A DNA stretch of 64,000 nt from JACQFZ01 sp045810625 (GCA_045810625.1 JBJMVQ010000074.1:1-64000); one strand, 5' to 3'; shown: positions 8,657 through 21,172, numbered from the stretch's first letter. The notes: generated by a model from the sequence alone, not told the origin. Numbers and translations are program-made.

Positions 8657-10357
8657 TTAAATAATCTCTTTCGGAAAATACTTCATTACGGTCAACACCG
8701 GGTTCGGCGCCGCTTGACCGAGGCCGCAGATCGACGCGTCCATCATCGCCTGCGACAACTCCTTCAGAAGCGGCTCGTCCCATTTTTCCGCACGCAGCAG
8801 CTGCAGCGCCTTCGCGGTGCCGACGCGGCACGGCGTGCACTGTCCGCACGATTCCTCCGAAAAGAATTTCATCACGTTGACCGCCGCGTCGCGTGCACGG
8901 TCCTTGTCGGAAAGGATCACGACCGCGGCGGAACCGATGAAGCAGCCGTACGGATTGAGCGTGTCGAAGTCGAGTGGAATATCGCCCATCGACGCCGGCA
9001 GGATGCCGCCCGAGGCGCCGCCCGGCAGGTAGCCGTAAAAGGTATGACCGTCGAGCATCCCGCCGCCGAATTCGTCGATGAGCTCCTTCACGGTGATGCC
9101 AGCCGGGGCGAGATGCACGCCCGGCTTCTTGACGCGGCCACTCAGCGAGAACGAGCGCAAACCTTTGCGCCCGCGCCGACCGTGGCCTGCGAACCAGTCC
9201 GGACCCTTCTCCAGAATGTCGCGCACCCAATGCAGCGTTTCCATGTTGTGCTCGAGTGTCGGGCGTCCGAACAACCCGACTTGCGCCACGTACGGCGGCC
9301 GCAGGCGCGGCTCGCCGCGCTTGCCTTCGATCGATTCGATCATCGCCGACTCTTCACCGCAGATGTACGCGCCCGCGCCGCGACGGAGATGGATCGGCGG
9401 AAGGCGGCATGGCGGATCGCTCACGAGCGCCGCGATTTCTTTTTCGAGAATCGCGCGACAGCCGTGATATTCGTCGCGCAGGTAAATGTAAATCTCGTCG
9501 ATGCCGACCGCCCACGCGGCGATCAGCGCGCCTTCGAGAAAGCGATGCGGATCGCGCTCGAGATACCAGCGATCCTTGAACGTGCCCGGCTCGCCTTCAT
9601 CGATGTTGATCGCCATGAGGCGCGGCGCCGGCTCGGCCAACACCGCACGCCATTTGCGCCCGGCCGGAAAGCCGGCGCCGCCGAGACCGCGTAAACCGGA
9701 GTGTTCCATCGCCGCCATGACGTCATCGCGGCTGCGCGCGCCGCCGACGCATTCGGCTGCGAGCCGATATCCGCCCGCGGCCCGGTACGCTGCGTAATCG
9801 AGGTACGCCGGGCTAATGATGTCGAGGTGCGGATGCGACGATACTTCGCCGCGCACGGGATGTCCGACGGCGTTCGCCTTGACGAGGCTCGCGATTTGTT
9901 CCGGCGTTGCGAACGGAAGCGGATTCTGCCCCACAACCGCAACCGGCGCGGTCTCGCAGCGACCGACGCACGGCGCGTGCAATACGCGCACGTCCTTGCC
10001 GAGAACGGCCGGCAGCTTGGCAAGCAGCTCGCGGGCGCCGGCGAGATCGCACGCAATCGAGTCGCACACGCGCACGGTGATCGTTGCCGGCGTAGCGTCG
10101 CCTTCCTTCACGACGTCGAAGTGATGATAGAACGTGGCGACCTCGTACACCTCCGCCATCGGAAGATTCAATTCCGCGGCAAGCGCGACAAGGTGACGCG
10201 CGGACAGACAACCGAAGCGATCCTGCAGCCGATGCAGGTACTCGATGAGCAGATCGCGCCGCTGAGGCATACCGGCCAGCAGCGCGCGCACATCCTCGCG
10301 CGCGTCGTTATCGGCTTGCCGGCCCTTAGTGGTCGTGCGGACTTTCCGTCGGCTCAT
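8657..10357 (-). CDS. fdsB: NAD-dependent formate dehydrogenase, fused NuoE/NuoF-like (gamma-beta) subunit
   Basis: A 566-residue diaphorase subunit joining two NADH-dehydrogenase-like parts. Residues ~20-165 are NuoE-like, with a [2Fe-2S] thioredoxin-fold site (VCDSIACDLAG ... CVGRCETAP). The rest is NuoF-like, with the FMN loop LGGAGFPAGRKW, the NADH segment GAGAYICGEESAMIES, and the [4Fe-4S] site ESCGQCTPCRVG with a distal ICGLGQ. It passes electrons from FdsA to NAD+. No separate fdsG gene is present; the N-terminal part probably fills that role. It lies downstream of the OFA transporter gene and upstream of fdsA on the minus strand. Confidence 0.92.
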   Translation of the reverse strand: MSRRKVRTTTKGRQADNDAREDVRALLAGMPQRRDLLIEYLHRLQDRFGCLSARHLVALAAELNLPMAEVYEVATFYHHFDVVKEGDATPATITVRVCDSIACDLAGARELLAKLPAVLGKDVRVLHAPCVGRCETAPVAVVGQNPLPFATPEQIASLVKANAVGHPVRGEVSSHPHLDIISPAYLDYAAYRAAGGYRLAAECVGGARSRDDVMAAMEHSGLRGLGGAGFPAGRKWRAVLAEPAPRLMAINIDEGEPGTFKDRWYLERDPHRFLEGALIAAWAVGIDEIYIYLRDEYHGCRAILEKEIAALVSDPPCRLPPIHLRRGAGAYICGEESAMIESIEGKRGEPRLRPPYVAQVGLFGRPTLEHNMETLHWVRDILEKGPDWFAGHGRRGRKGLRSFSLSGRVKKPGVHLAPAGITVKELIDEFGGGMLDGHTFYGYLPGGASGGILPASMGDIPLDFDTLNPYGCFIGSAAVVILSDKDRARDAAVNVMKFFSEESCGQCTPCRVGTAKALQLLRAEKWDEPLLKELSQAMMDASICGLGQAAPNPVLTVMKYFPKEII

Positions 10358-10450
10358 CGTGCCTATCTCCGAACAGCCGTCACGAAGAACTTAGACATCG
10401 CCGAAACCACAGTGTAACCGATCGCTGAATCTGCGACGGCCAAAGCATTT

Positions 10451-10480
10451 GCGTCCGTCGCCCCTGCGGACGACGGACGC
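10451..10480. repeat. Intercistronic hairpin between the OFA transporter and fdsB
   Basis: A perfect 10-bp inverted repeat GCGTCCGTCG/CGACGGACGC with a 10-base loop lies just past the transporter stop codon and about 95 bases before fdsB. There is no clear T-run on the minus strand. It could be a weak terminator or a processing or stability element that sets different expression levels within one operon. Confidence 0.5.
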
Positions 10481-10487
10481 GGGATCA

Positions 10488-12158
10488 TCAACGGAACAGC
10501 ACCCAAGCTTTTTCGAGCGTGATCCATACGCCCCACACGAGCGGTATCCCCACTGCCAGCCACGCCGCGATCAGCACCGCCGGACTGCTCTTGCCGCCGT
10601 TGCTCGCCGCGCGCGCCGACACCTGCGCCGCTTTCGCCGCGTCGTGGGCGAGCTTGCGCTCCGCTTCCAGCTCCTTTTCCGTCATGTAGTGCTTTTCGGC
10701 GACCGGCTTTACCAGAAAATTGCAGATGAAACCGACCGCGAGCAGCGCGCACAAAATGTACAGCGTCGTGTCGTACAAGGCGTCGCGCGGAACACCGTGA
10801 TTGAGCTGATACTCGCGCAGATAGTTGACGATGACCGGACCAAAGATGCCGGCGGCCGACCAGGCGGTGAGCAAGCGCCCGTGAATCGCGCCGACCATTT
10901 GCGTGCCGAACATATCGGCGAGATACGCCGGAACGGTCGCGAAACCCCCGCCGTACATCGACAGAATGATGCAGAAGGCGCCGACGAAGAGCGCGACGTG
11001 GCCGAAATGGCCGGACCACGGCGCCGAGGCGTACATGACGATGCCGAGCACGAAGAACGTGTAGTACGTCATCTTCCGGCCCATGAAATCGGAGAGCGAC
11101 GCCCAGATGAAACGCCCACCGATGTTGAACAAGCTCAGGAGACCGGTGAAGCCGGCCGCGATAGCCGCGATCTGCCCCTTCTGCTCGAGTGTCAGTGCGC
11201 TGAATCCGGCGTCGATGCCGATGAGCTTGCCGCCGAACACTTCCTGCAACATCGGTGACGCCATGCCGATCACGCCGATGCCGGCGGTGACATTGAGGCA
11301 CAGCACCCACCAGATCAGCCAGAATTGCGGCGTCCGCGACGCGACATTCAGGTGCACATGGCGCGTGGTGACCATGCTCTTCGCGTTAGCGGCCGGCGGT
11401 GTCCAGCCTTCCGGCTTCCATCCGGGCGCCGGCAAGCGGTAACCGAACGCGCCGCCGACCATGAAAACAAAATAGATCGCCGCCATGGTGAGGAACGTTT
11501 CCCACACGCCCACCGACGTCGGCGTCGCGTAGAACTTCATGAGCTTATCGGCGAGCGGTGCGCCGATCATGGCGCCGCCGCCGAATCCCATGATCGCCAT
11601 GCCTGTCGCCATGCCGCGACGGTCGGGAAACCACTTAATGAGCGTCGAGACGGGTGAGATGTAACCGAGACCGAGACCAATGCCGCCGAGGACGCCGGGC
11701 CCGAGCCACATCAGCCAGAGTTGATGCGTATAGATCGCGAAGGCGCCGATCACGAGCCCGCCGCACCAGCACAACGCCGCGACGAACCCGGCTTTGCGCG
11801 GTCCAGCGTGCTCGAGCCACCCGCCCCAGATCGCGGCCGCGCCGCCGAGGAAGACGAAGAAGAGTGTGTACATCCATCCGAGCGTGCTGATTCTCCAATC
11901 GCAGCCGGACGCGAACAACGACTGGACGAACGACATGTCGGCCGGACACGCGATCGACTGCGTCAAGCCGACGGCACGCGACAGCGGCAGCCAGAACACA
12001 CTGAAGCCGTACGCCATGCCGATACAAAGATGAATAGCGAGCGCTGCGGGCGGCACCAGCCAACGATTGAAACCAGGACCCGCGATGATCCGTTCCTTGG
12101 AAAGCAGGCCGGATCCCGGAATCGCGGATCCCGCCATTGTATCGGCTGCTTGAGCCAT
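10488..12158 (-). CDS. MFS transporter, oxalate/formate antiporter (OFA) family
   Basis: A 556-residue inner-membrane carrier with about 12 hydrophobic segments, more than the usual ~400-450 residues because of an N-terminal extension and a charged C-terminal linker (YMTEKELEAERKLAHD) followed by an extra membrane segment. Family marks include GLGLGYISPVSTLIKWFPDRRG and the loop NIGGRFIWASLSDFMGRK. OFA carriers move formate, oxalate or related carboxylates. The gene sits between boxA and the formate dehydrogenase genes, which fits formate export or exchange, though benzoate or another acid remains possible. A strong GGAGGA site precedes the ATG. Confidence 0.88.
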   Translation of the reverse strand: MAQAADTMAGSAIPGSGLLSKERIIAGPGFNRWLVPPAALAIHLCIGMAYGFSVFWLPLSRAVGLTQSIACPADMSFVQSLFASGCDWRISTLGWMYTLFFVFLGGAAAIWGGWLEHAGPRKAGFVAALCWCGGLVIGAFAIYTHQLWLMWLGPGVLGGIGLGLGYISPVSTLIKWFPDRRGMATGMAIMGFGGGAMIGAPLADKLMKFYATPTSVGVWETFLTMAAIYFVFMVGGAFGYRLPAPGWKPEGWTPPAANAKSMVTTRHVHLNVASRTPQFWLIWWVLCLNVTAGIGVIGMASPMLQEVFGGKLIGIDAGFSALTLEQKGQIAAIAAGFTGLLSLFNIGGRFIWASLSDFMGRKMTYYTFFVLGIVMYASAPWSGHFGHVALFVGAFCIILSMYGGGFATVPAYLADMFGTQMVGAIHGRLLTAWSAAGIFGPVIVNYLREYQLNHGVPRDALYDTTLYILCALLAVGFICNFLVKPVAEKHYMTEKELEAERKLAHDAAKAAQVSARAASNGGKSSPAVLIAAWLAVGIPLVWGVWITLEKAWVLFR

Positions 12159-12474
12159 TGTTATTCCTCCGCTGGTTGTAAGGAAATTGTTTTCGTCCGC
12201 TCGTTAAGTCCCCGACTGCCTTTTGTTGGACATCAAATTGCACTATATCCACTTTTTTCCCAGGGTGTCACGCTGCTTGTGTGACACCGGACCTGAGTGC
12301 TTCGTTTAAGACGGGCGCCGGCACCGCGTCGAAAAATATCGTTGCCGGACGGCTCGATCAGCGGAACCGCGGGGTTCGTGCGCCGCTCGAAACCAACGGT
12401 TCGCTTTCGATAACGGATCGGATCGGCCTATTAGTCGGCGATATTGCGTTCTTTCTTACCGCGTTCGCTTTGTT
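12159..12474. other. Intergenic gap between boxA and the OFA transporter
   Basis: This 316-base gap holds one clear structure, a perfect 8-bp hairpin GGTGTCAC/GTGACACC (12264-12271 with 12281-12288). Next to it is a T-run on the plus strand, which would be an A-run for the minus-strand genes, so it is not a terminator for boxA. A separate promoter for the transporter and formate dehydrogenase genes could lie here, but I cannot identify one with confidence. No coding signal. Confidence 0.5.
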
Positions 12475-13698
12475 TTAATACGTTTCAACATGCAAGCGGC
12501 CATTCGCGAGCAGCTCGGCCTGGAGCTGCTCCCAGCTCATGCCTTGGGTATCACATACCTCTCGAAACGCCGCTTTGACACCTTCCTCCATGCCCTTCAA
12601 GCCACACACGTAGACGTAACAGTTTTCGTCGCGGAGCAGCCGCGCGACATCGCGAGCGCGGGCCCGGATTAAATCCTGCACGTAGGTCTTCGGCTGTCCC
12701 GCCTCGCGGGAAAACGCGAGATTCACGTCGATGAAATCGCGCGGAAGCTTGGTGAGGGGACCGAAATAAGGCAGCTCGCCCTTGCGCCGCGCGCCGAAAA
12801 ACAGCATCAGCTCCCCACTCTCCTTCAGCTCGCGGCGCCGGCGACGGTGTTCCGTCATCGCCCGCATCGGCGCGGAACCCGTGCCGGTGCAGATCATGAG
12901 CAGGCTCGAGCCCGGATGGTTCGGCATCAGGAACGTCGTGCCGTACGGACCGACCACTTTGACCTGATCGCCCTTCTGCAAATCGCAAAGATAATTGGAC
13001 GCCACACCTTTGGCCGGTGCGCCGTTCCAGTCCTCGGTAACGCGTTTCACGGTCAGCGCGAGATTGTTGTGATTCGGCTTCTCGCCGTCGCGCGGGCTCG
13101 CCACCGAATACAGCCGGATGTAATGCGGCTTGCCGTTGGCGTCGACGCCCGGCGGAACGACGCCGATCGACTGGCCCTCCAACACCGGAAACGCGACGTT
13201 GCCAAAATCCAAAATGATGTGACGGACGTCGCTGCTCGCGCCTTCTTCGGTCAGCCGAAAATTTCCGACGACCGTCGCGATCGCCGGTTTGCTCAGCGTG
13301 TAAACGTTTACGCGCGGCTTTTCCGCGGACCACGGGGCGGGCGCGACGCCGCCTTGCCCAGCGCGCGCCTCGGTCGTCAGGCGCTCGACTTCTTCCGGCA
13401 GCGCCTCGTCGTTCGTCGACGCGACCTCGACCGGAGCAGGCAGGCTGTCCCACGAAAGCTGCTCGGCGAGCGTATAGGGTTTCGATTTCGCGACCTTCCG
13501 CCAGTTGTCGATGGCGCCGGTGGGACACGGTGCGATGCACGCGTTACACGCATTGCAGATCGCCGCATCGACCACGTAGTTCCGGCTGTCGTGCGTAACC
13601 GCCTTGGTCGGGCACGTCTCTTCGCACGTGTTGCACCGGATACAGATCTCCGGATCGATGACGTGCTGCAATACGATGTCAGTGTCGTTCCGTCCCAT
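12475..13698 (-). CDS. boxA: Benzoyl-CoA 2,3-epoxidase reductase component BoxA
   Basis: A 407-residue NADPH-dependent reductase that feeds electrons to BoxB. The N-terminus has two ferredoxin-type [4Fe-4S] motifs (CIRCNTCEETCPTKA and CNACNACIAPCPTGA). The C-terminal half is a ferredoxin-NADP reductase module with FAD segment RLYSVASP, NADP segment CTGTGSAPMRAM and the C-terminal LHVETY. Length and order of domains match BoxA of Azoarcus and Burkholderia. It follows boxB on the minus strand after 221 bases that contain a TIR-type repeat element, and precedes the OFA transporter. The product, ring-epoxidised benzoyl-CoA, goes to BoxC. Confidence 0.96.
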   Translation of the reverse strand: MGRNDTDIVLQHVIDPEICIRCNTCEETCPTKAVTHDSRNYVVDAAICNACNACIAPCPTGAIDNWRKVAKSKPYTLAEQLSWDSLPAPVEVASTNDEALPEEVERLTTEARAGQGGVAPAPWSAEKPRVNVYTLSKPAIATVVGNFRLTEEGASSDVRHIILDFGNVAFPVLEGQSIGVVPPGVDANGKPHYIRLYSVASPRDGEKPNHNNLALTVKRVTEDWNGAPAKGVASNYLCDLQKGDQVKVVGPYGTTFLMPNHPGSSLLMICTGTGSAPMRAMTEHRRRRRELKESGELMLFFGARRKGELPYFGPLTKLPRDFIDVNLAFSREAGQPKTYVQDLIRARARDVARLLRDENCYVYVCGLKGMEEGVKAAFREVCDTQGMSWEQLQAELLANGRLHVETY

Positions 13699-13734
13699 GG
13701 TTAACTTTCGGACCTATTCGAGTTCATGAATTTT

Positions 13735-13915
13735 CACCGCAGAGGACGCAGAGGGCGCAGAGATTATGAAGGATAGTGCCGTGCCTTCTACAGGAATTCA
13801 TAACACTAGTCCTCAACGTCGCCCGCCTTTATTACTTCGCAAGCGGCCGACGTCCAATTTTCGAATGATCCATCAATTCTCTCTTCCTCCGCGTCCTCTG
13901 CGTCCTCCGCGGTTT
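13735..13915. repeat. Inverted-arm repeat element between boxB and boxA
   Basis: Left arm CACCGCAGAGGACGCAGAGG (13735-13762) and right arm TTCCTCCGCGTCCTCTGCGT (13884-13915) are inverted copies of the dispersed GACGCAGAG element, enclosing about 120 bases with no coding signal. The element nearly fills the boxB-boxA gap and could fold into a long hairpin in the box transcript. Confidence 0.65.
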
Positions 13916-13919
13916 GAAT

Positions 13920-15347
<1,428 letters not shown>

Positions 15348-15366
15348 AGGCTCCTCGACGGGTGCG

Positions 15367-17049
15367 CTACACGCGCTCCCAGTTGAACTTCGCCTTGTTG
15401 CCGGTTCCGAAGACTTTCAGCGCGCCGGCTTCACCGACGGCGTTCGGGCGAATGAAAATCCAGTTCTGCCACGCCGACAGGCGGCCGAAGATCTTGGTCT
15501 CGCACGTCTCGGCGCCGCCGAAGCGGAGGTTCGCTTCCATCCCCGTCAGCGCGTCGGGCGACAAACTTCCACGCTCTTCGAGCGCCAGGCGGATCTCGTC
15601 GTTCCAATCGAGCTCATCGGGCGTCACCGTCACGAGCCCGAGCGCGAGCGCTTCTTCCGCGCGCAGCTCGCGGCCGACCGCCGCTTTCACCTTCTCTATC
15701 GCCGCTGCCTCGCCGTAAAAACGCGATTCGATACGGGAGAGATGATTCACGCCGGCGTACGCACCGAAGTTCATCCCTGAAACGGTGATAGCGGGCGCGG
15801 TCGCAGTGTCCGGCAGCGTGAGCATGTAGCTGCGATCTGCCGCGAGCGCCAACTCGAAGAGCGTGCCGACGAAGCACGAACCCGGATCGATCAGCGCGAA
15901 GATCGTGCGCGCGCTCACGTCGAGGCGCGCGAACGCGCGGCGCAACATGCCGATCGCCTCGCGCACGAACCAATGGTTCTGATGCGCAGCGAGCGTCGCG
16001 TCCACCGCGAGCATCCGCGCTCGGTCGCCGCGCGTCTGCATCATCCAGAGACCAATCTCCAGATCATTCGTGCGCAGCGTAAGGATCGCATCGTCGAGCT
16101 CGCGCGCCATTTGCAGCGGCCACCAACCGGCGCCCGCCGTGACGATGCGGTCGATATCTTGCGGCTCCGTGTCGCGCGGCGCCGTGACCGTGAATGTCGC
16201 GCGACGGTTCGCGCGATCGATCTGCACGTCGACGAATTCGTAGTGATAGCCGTTCGCGTCGATCGTGCGCTTGAGCGGCGTGAGGGGTACACCCTGCGCA
16301 TTATTCGGACGATCGCTCTGCTCCGCGAGCTCGCGCGCCCGCCGCTGGATGTACTCATTGAACTGCGCCGGCTTGATCACTTCGTCGACCAGCCGCCACT
16401 CTTTTGCCCGCGCGCCGCGTATACCTTCCGCGGTGGTCGCGAAGATGTCGGCGTGGTCGCGCCGCACCTTGCGCTTGTCGGTGAGCCGCGTCAGCCCGCC
16501 GGTGCCGGGCAGCACGCCGAGCAGCGGAACTTCGGGCAGGCTCACCGCCGAGGAGCGATCGTCGATCAGAACGATTTCGTCGCACGCGAGCGCCAGCTCA
16601 TAGCCGCCGCCCGCGGTCGTGCCGTTGCAGGCGGCGATGAACTTGAGCCCGGAGTGCCCGCTCGAATCTTCGATGCCGTTGCGCGTCTCGTTGGTGAATT
16701 TGCAGAAATTGACTTTGCCGGCGTGCGACGATTGCCCCAGCATGAAGATGTTCGCGCCCGAGCAGAAGATGCGGTCCTTCGCGCTCGTGATGATGACGCT
16801 GCGCACTTCCGGATGCTCGAACCGGATGCGCTGCAGCGCATCGTGCAGCTCGATGTCGACGCCGAGGTCGTACGAATTGAGCTTGAGCTTGTAACCGGGT
16901 TTCAACCCGCGCTCTTCGTTCACGTCCATCGACAACGTGGCCACCGGACCGTCGAACGACAGGCGCCAGTGCACGTAGCGCTCCGGGCTCGTTTGATAAT
17001 CGACGAATGCGTTCGCTTCGCTTTCCGTCTTGACCGCGACCTGACCCAC
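15367..17049 (-). CDS. boxC: Benzoyl-CoA-dihydrodiol lyase (2,3-epoxybenzoyl-CoA dihydrolase) BoxC
   Basis: A 560-residue enoyl-CoA hydratase superfamily enzyme that hydrolyses the epoxide and cleaves the ring, giving 3,4-dehydroadipyl-CoA semialdehyde and formate. The crotonase fold is seen in ITSAKDRIFCSGANIFMLG, the oxyanion-hole region NGTTAGGGYELALACDEI and VSLPEVPLLGVLPGTGGL, with a second lower-similarity half. Length fits BoxC. The start is GTG at 17049; its AGGAGGG ribosome site lies inside the last codons of boxR, one base after whose stop boxC begins, so translation is probably coupled. Confidence 0.97.
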   Translation of the reverse strand: MGQVAVKTESEANAFVDYQTSPERYVHWRLSFDGPVATLSMDVNEERGLKPGYKLKLNSYDLGVDIELHDALQRIRFEHPEVRSVIITSAKDRIFCSGANIFMLGQSSHAGKVNFCKFTNETRNGIEDSSGHSGLKFIAACNGTTAGGGYELALACDEIVLIDDRSSAVSLPEVPLLGVLPGTGGLTRLTDKRKVRRDHADIFATTAEGIRGARAKEWRLVDEVIKPAQFNEYIQRRARELAEQSDRPNNAQGVPLTPLKRTIDANGYHYEFVDVQIDRANRRATFTVTAPRDTEPQDIDRIVTAGAGWWPLQMARELDDAILTLRTNDLEIGLWMMQTRGDRARMLAVDATLAAHQNHWFVREAIGMLRRAFARLDVSARTIFALIDPGSCFVGTLFELALAADRSYMLTLPDTATAPAITVSGMNFGAYAGVNHLSRIESRFYGEAAAIEKVKAAVGRELRAEEALALGLVTVTPDELDWNDEIRLALEERGSLSPDALTGMEANLRFGGAETCETKIFGRLSAWQNWIFIRPNAVGEAGALKVFGTGNKAKFNWERV

Positions 17050-17050
17050 G

Positions 17051-17986
17051 TTACCCTCCTGACGAAATTTTCGCGCGCTCAGCCATTACGACCTGGCGCA
17101 GCTTCTGCAAACTTTCCTGCGGCGTTTCGCCCGCCGTATCAACCTGCGCGTCCGCTTTCGCGTACAGCGGCTCGCGCGCGGCGAGGATGCGCCGCAAATC
17201 GTCCATCGCCGCTTTGTTGTCCTGCATCGGCCGGAAATCGCCCTGCGCGGCCACACGCGCCATATGCTCTTCAGGAGCCGCTTTGAGCCAGACCGTGTAG
17301 CAGTGCGACAGCAGCAAGTTGTAGGTCTCGAGCTCCGAGACGATGCCGCCGCCGGCCGAAATCACCGCGCGGTCGTGCGTGTCGAGCACGCGTTCGAGCG
17401 CGCGCCGCTCGAGCCGGCGGTATCCGGCCTGTCCATATAGCAGGAACACTTCTCCAAGCGGCATGCCCGCCTCGCGTTCGATTTCGCCGTCGAGCTCGAT
17501 GAACGGCGCGTCCAATTCCTTCGCAAGCAACCTGCCGAGCGTCGATTTGCCCGCGCCACGCAGCCCGATCAGCGCGATGCGCTCCTTACGCGCCGACTCC
17601 TGGCCGCCGACGTCACGCAACAGCCGGAAGACCGCCTCTTCCAACCGATGCTCCGGCAAACGCTCGAGGAGTCGTCGGATCACGCGACGCTCCGGCGCCG
17701 ACCTGTCCTCATCGAGCAGCTCACCGAGCGAAGCCCCCAGCGCCAGCGCAACGCGCCGCAACAGCACCACCGAGATATTGCCGGCGCCCGCTTCGAGCTG
17801 TGCGAGATAACGTTCGGAGACATCGGCCGCGCCGGCGAGAACTTTCCGCGCCATGCCGCGCCGCTCGCGCAACTCGCGCACCCGCTTTCCCAAAGCAGCA
17901 AGAAACTCGCGGTCCGCGGGCGGATTGGCCGGGGCGTTTCGCGGTGATTTGGTGCGCTGCGGGCTAGGCGAAGAAGGTGAGGCCAA
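17051..17986 (-). CDS. boxR: BoxR/BzdR-type regulator: XRE helix-turn-helix fused to shikimate-kinase-like domain
   Basis: A 311-residue repressor. Residues ~33-92 form an XRE-type helix-turn-helix (VRELRERRGMARKVLAGAADV ... RYLAQLEAG). Residues ~135-300 form a shikimate-kinase-like domain with an intact Walker A loop GLRGAGKST (141-149) and a GGGIV segment. In Azoarcus this family binds benzoyl-CoA through the kinase-like domain and leaves its operator. The start is TTG at 17986, with AAGGAG placed 8-10 bases upstream. The gene is first in the leftward box operon and diverges from benzoate-CoA ligase, so it probably controls both directions and itself. Confidence 0.93.
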   Translation of the reverse strand: MASPSSPSPQRTKSPRNAPANPPADREFLAALGKRVRELRERRGMARKVLAGAADVSERYLAQLEAGAGNISVVLLRRVALALGASLGELLDEDRSAPERRVIRRLLERLPEHRLEEAVFRLLRDVGGQESARKERIALIGLRGAGKSTLGRLLAKELDAPFIELDGEIEREAGMPLGEVFLLYGQAGYRRLERRALERVLDTHDRAVISAGGGIVSELETYNLLLSHCYTVWLKAAPEEHMARVAAQGDFRPMQDNKAAMDDLRRILAAREPLYAKADAQVDTAGETPQESLQKLRQVVMAERAKISSGG

Positions 17987-18035
17987 ACGAAATCTCCTTG
18001 CGCTACCGGGCGTTGGTTGCTGGGCGGCTAACGGC

Positions 18036-18043
18036 TATGCATA
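18036..18043. promoter_or_regulatory. Candidate BoxR operator in the boxR-bclA divergent region
   Basis: TATGCATA, a perfect palindrome with a TGCA core, lies about 50 bases upstream of boxR and 180 bases before benzoate-CoA ligase, next to a GGCTA repeat (GGCTAACGGCTA, 18026-18037). Operators of the related BzdR have TGCA-containing repeats. There is only one TGCA here, so the assignment is weak. No convincing -35/-10 pair was found in the gap. Confidence 0.3.
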
Positions 18044-18219
18044 ATAGTTCACGTTTTAGACCGGTTCAAGAAATATATTTCCGGCGGGCCGAAATACCTG
18101 CCGAATCTCCAGGACAAAAACAAACGGGTTGAACGAGCCCGCAACCGCAAGCGCTGCGCGATTCCTGATTCGTAAACGGGCATTATTCTCAGTCCGCGAC
18201 CGAGCGCGAGGATAAAACG

Positions 18220-19848
<1,629 letters not shown>

Positions 19849-19897
19849 CCGCGCCGCGATTCGTGGTCGCTATCACAACGAGAGGAGCAAAACTTCG

Positions 19898-21103
19898 ATG
19901 AAAAACCACTCCCGGACATTCCTGCCGCAGAAACTCTTTCCGCGAACATTCGCCGTCGCCGTTTCCATCGCCGCCGGCTTCGCGCTGCTCGCCGGCCCGA
20001 CGCTCGCCGAACAAGGCAAGCTCAAAGTCGGGCTCATGCTCCCCTCCTCCGGCACCTACGCGGCGTTGGGCAACGCGATCAGTAACGGCTTTCGGCTCGC
20101 GGTCGCCGAACAGGGCGGCAAGCTGGCCGGCCGCGAAGTCGAGTACTACACGGTCGACGATGAATCCGATCCGGCCAAGGCCCCCGAAAACACGAATAAG
20201 CTCGTGAAGCGCGATCAGGTCGATGTGCTCGTCGGCACCGTTCACTCCGGCGTTGCGATCGGCATGGCGAAGATCGCGCGCGAGACCAAGACGATCATGA
20301 TTGATCCGAATGCCGGCGCCGATGAGCTCACCGGGCCGCTGTGCGCGCCGAATATTTTCCGCACTTCGTTCAGCAACTGGCAGACGGGCTTCGCCACCGG
20401 CAAGCTCGTTGCCGACAAAAAGCACAAAACCGTCGTGACGCTCACCTGGAAATACGCAGCGGGTCAGCAGATGGTGGACGGCTTTAAGGAAGCGTTCGAG
20501 AAAGCCGGCGGCAAAGTCATGAAAGAGCTGACGCTCCCGTTCCCGAATGTCGAGTTCCAACCGTTCCTGACCGAAATCGCATCCCTCAAACCAGACGCGG
20601 TGTTCGTGTTCTTTGCGGGCGGCGGGGCCGTCAAGTTCGTCAAGGACTACGCGGCCGCCGGCCTCAAAGGAAAAATCCCGCTCTATGGCACGGGTTTCCT
20701 CACCGACGGAACGCTCGAAGCACAAGGTGATGCGGCGCAAGGCCTCGTCACGACGCTGCACTACGCCGATGGGCTGAACACACCGAAAGACAAGGCTTTC
20801 CGCGCGGCTTACAAGAAGGCGTACAACGCGGAGCCGGACGTTTACGCCGTTCAGGGTTACGATGCGGCGCAACTGCTGCGGGCGGGGCTCGACGCGGTGA
20901 AGGGTGACGCCGCGAAGAAGGACGAAATGATCAAAGCGATGCAGGCGGCACGGATCGACAGCCCGCGCGGCACCTTCACGCTCTCCAAGGCGCACAACCC
21001 GGTCCAGGACTTCTACCTCCGCAAGGTGGTCGGCAAAGAAAACAAAGTCGAGGGCCTCGCCGTGAAGGCGCTCGCCGATCCGGCGCGCGGCTGCCAGATG
21101 TGA
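19898..21103 (+). CDS. ABC transporter substrate-binding protein, branched-chain amino acid type (probable aromatic acid receptor)
   Basis: A 401-residue periplasmic receptor (Peripla_BP_6 family). A long basic N-terminus leads to a hydrophobic signal segment ending ...LLAGPTLAEQG, then LKVGLMLPSSGTYAALGNAISNGF, the usual start of the LivJ fold. The open frame extends upstream into bclA, but ATG at 19898 has a good AGAGGAG site and starts the signal peptide, so I chose it. Related receptors next to benzoate or 4-hydroxybenzoate genes bind aromatic acids. It is 49 bases after bclA and heads the transporter cluster, so benzoate uptake is the likely role (inference). Confidence 0.9.
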   Translation: MKNHSRTFLPQKLFPRTFAVAVSIAAGFALLAGPTLAEQGKLKVGLMLPSSGTYAALGNAISNGFRLAVAEQGGKLAGREVEYYTVDDESDPAKAPENTNKLVKRDQVDVLVGTVHSGVAIGMAKIARETKTIMIDPNAGADELTGPLCAPNIFRTSFSNWQTGFATGKLVADKKHKTVVTLTWKYAAGQQMVDGFKEAFEKAGGKVMKELTLPFPNVEFQPFLTEIASLKPDAVFVFFAGGGAVKFVKDYAAAGLKGKIPLYGTGFLTDGTLEAQGDAAQGLVTTLHYADGLNTPKDKAFRAAYKKAYNAEPDVYAVQGYDAAQLLRAGLDAVKGDAAKKDEMIKAMQAARIDSPRGTFTLSKAHNPVQDFYLRKVVGKENKVEGLAVKALADPARGCQM

Positions 21104-21172
21104 AACAAGAGCGCGACCGCGTGGTAACCTTCGGCGATCGCGTGCGCTGAGACGCCCGAGCCACCAGCCACA

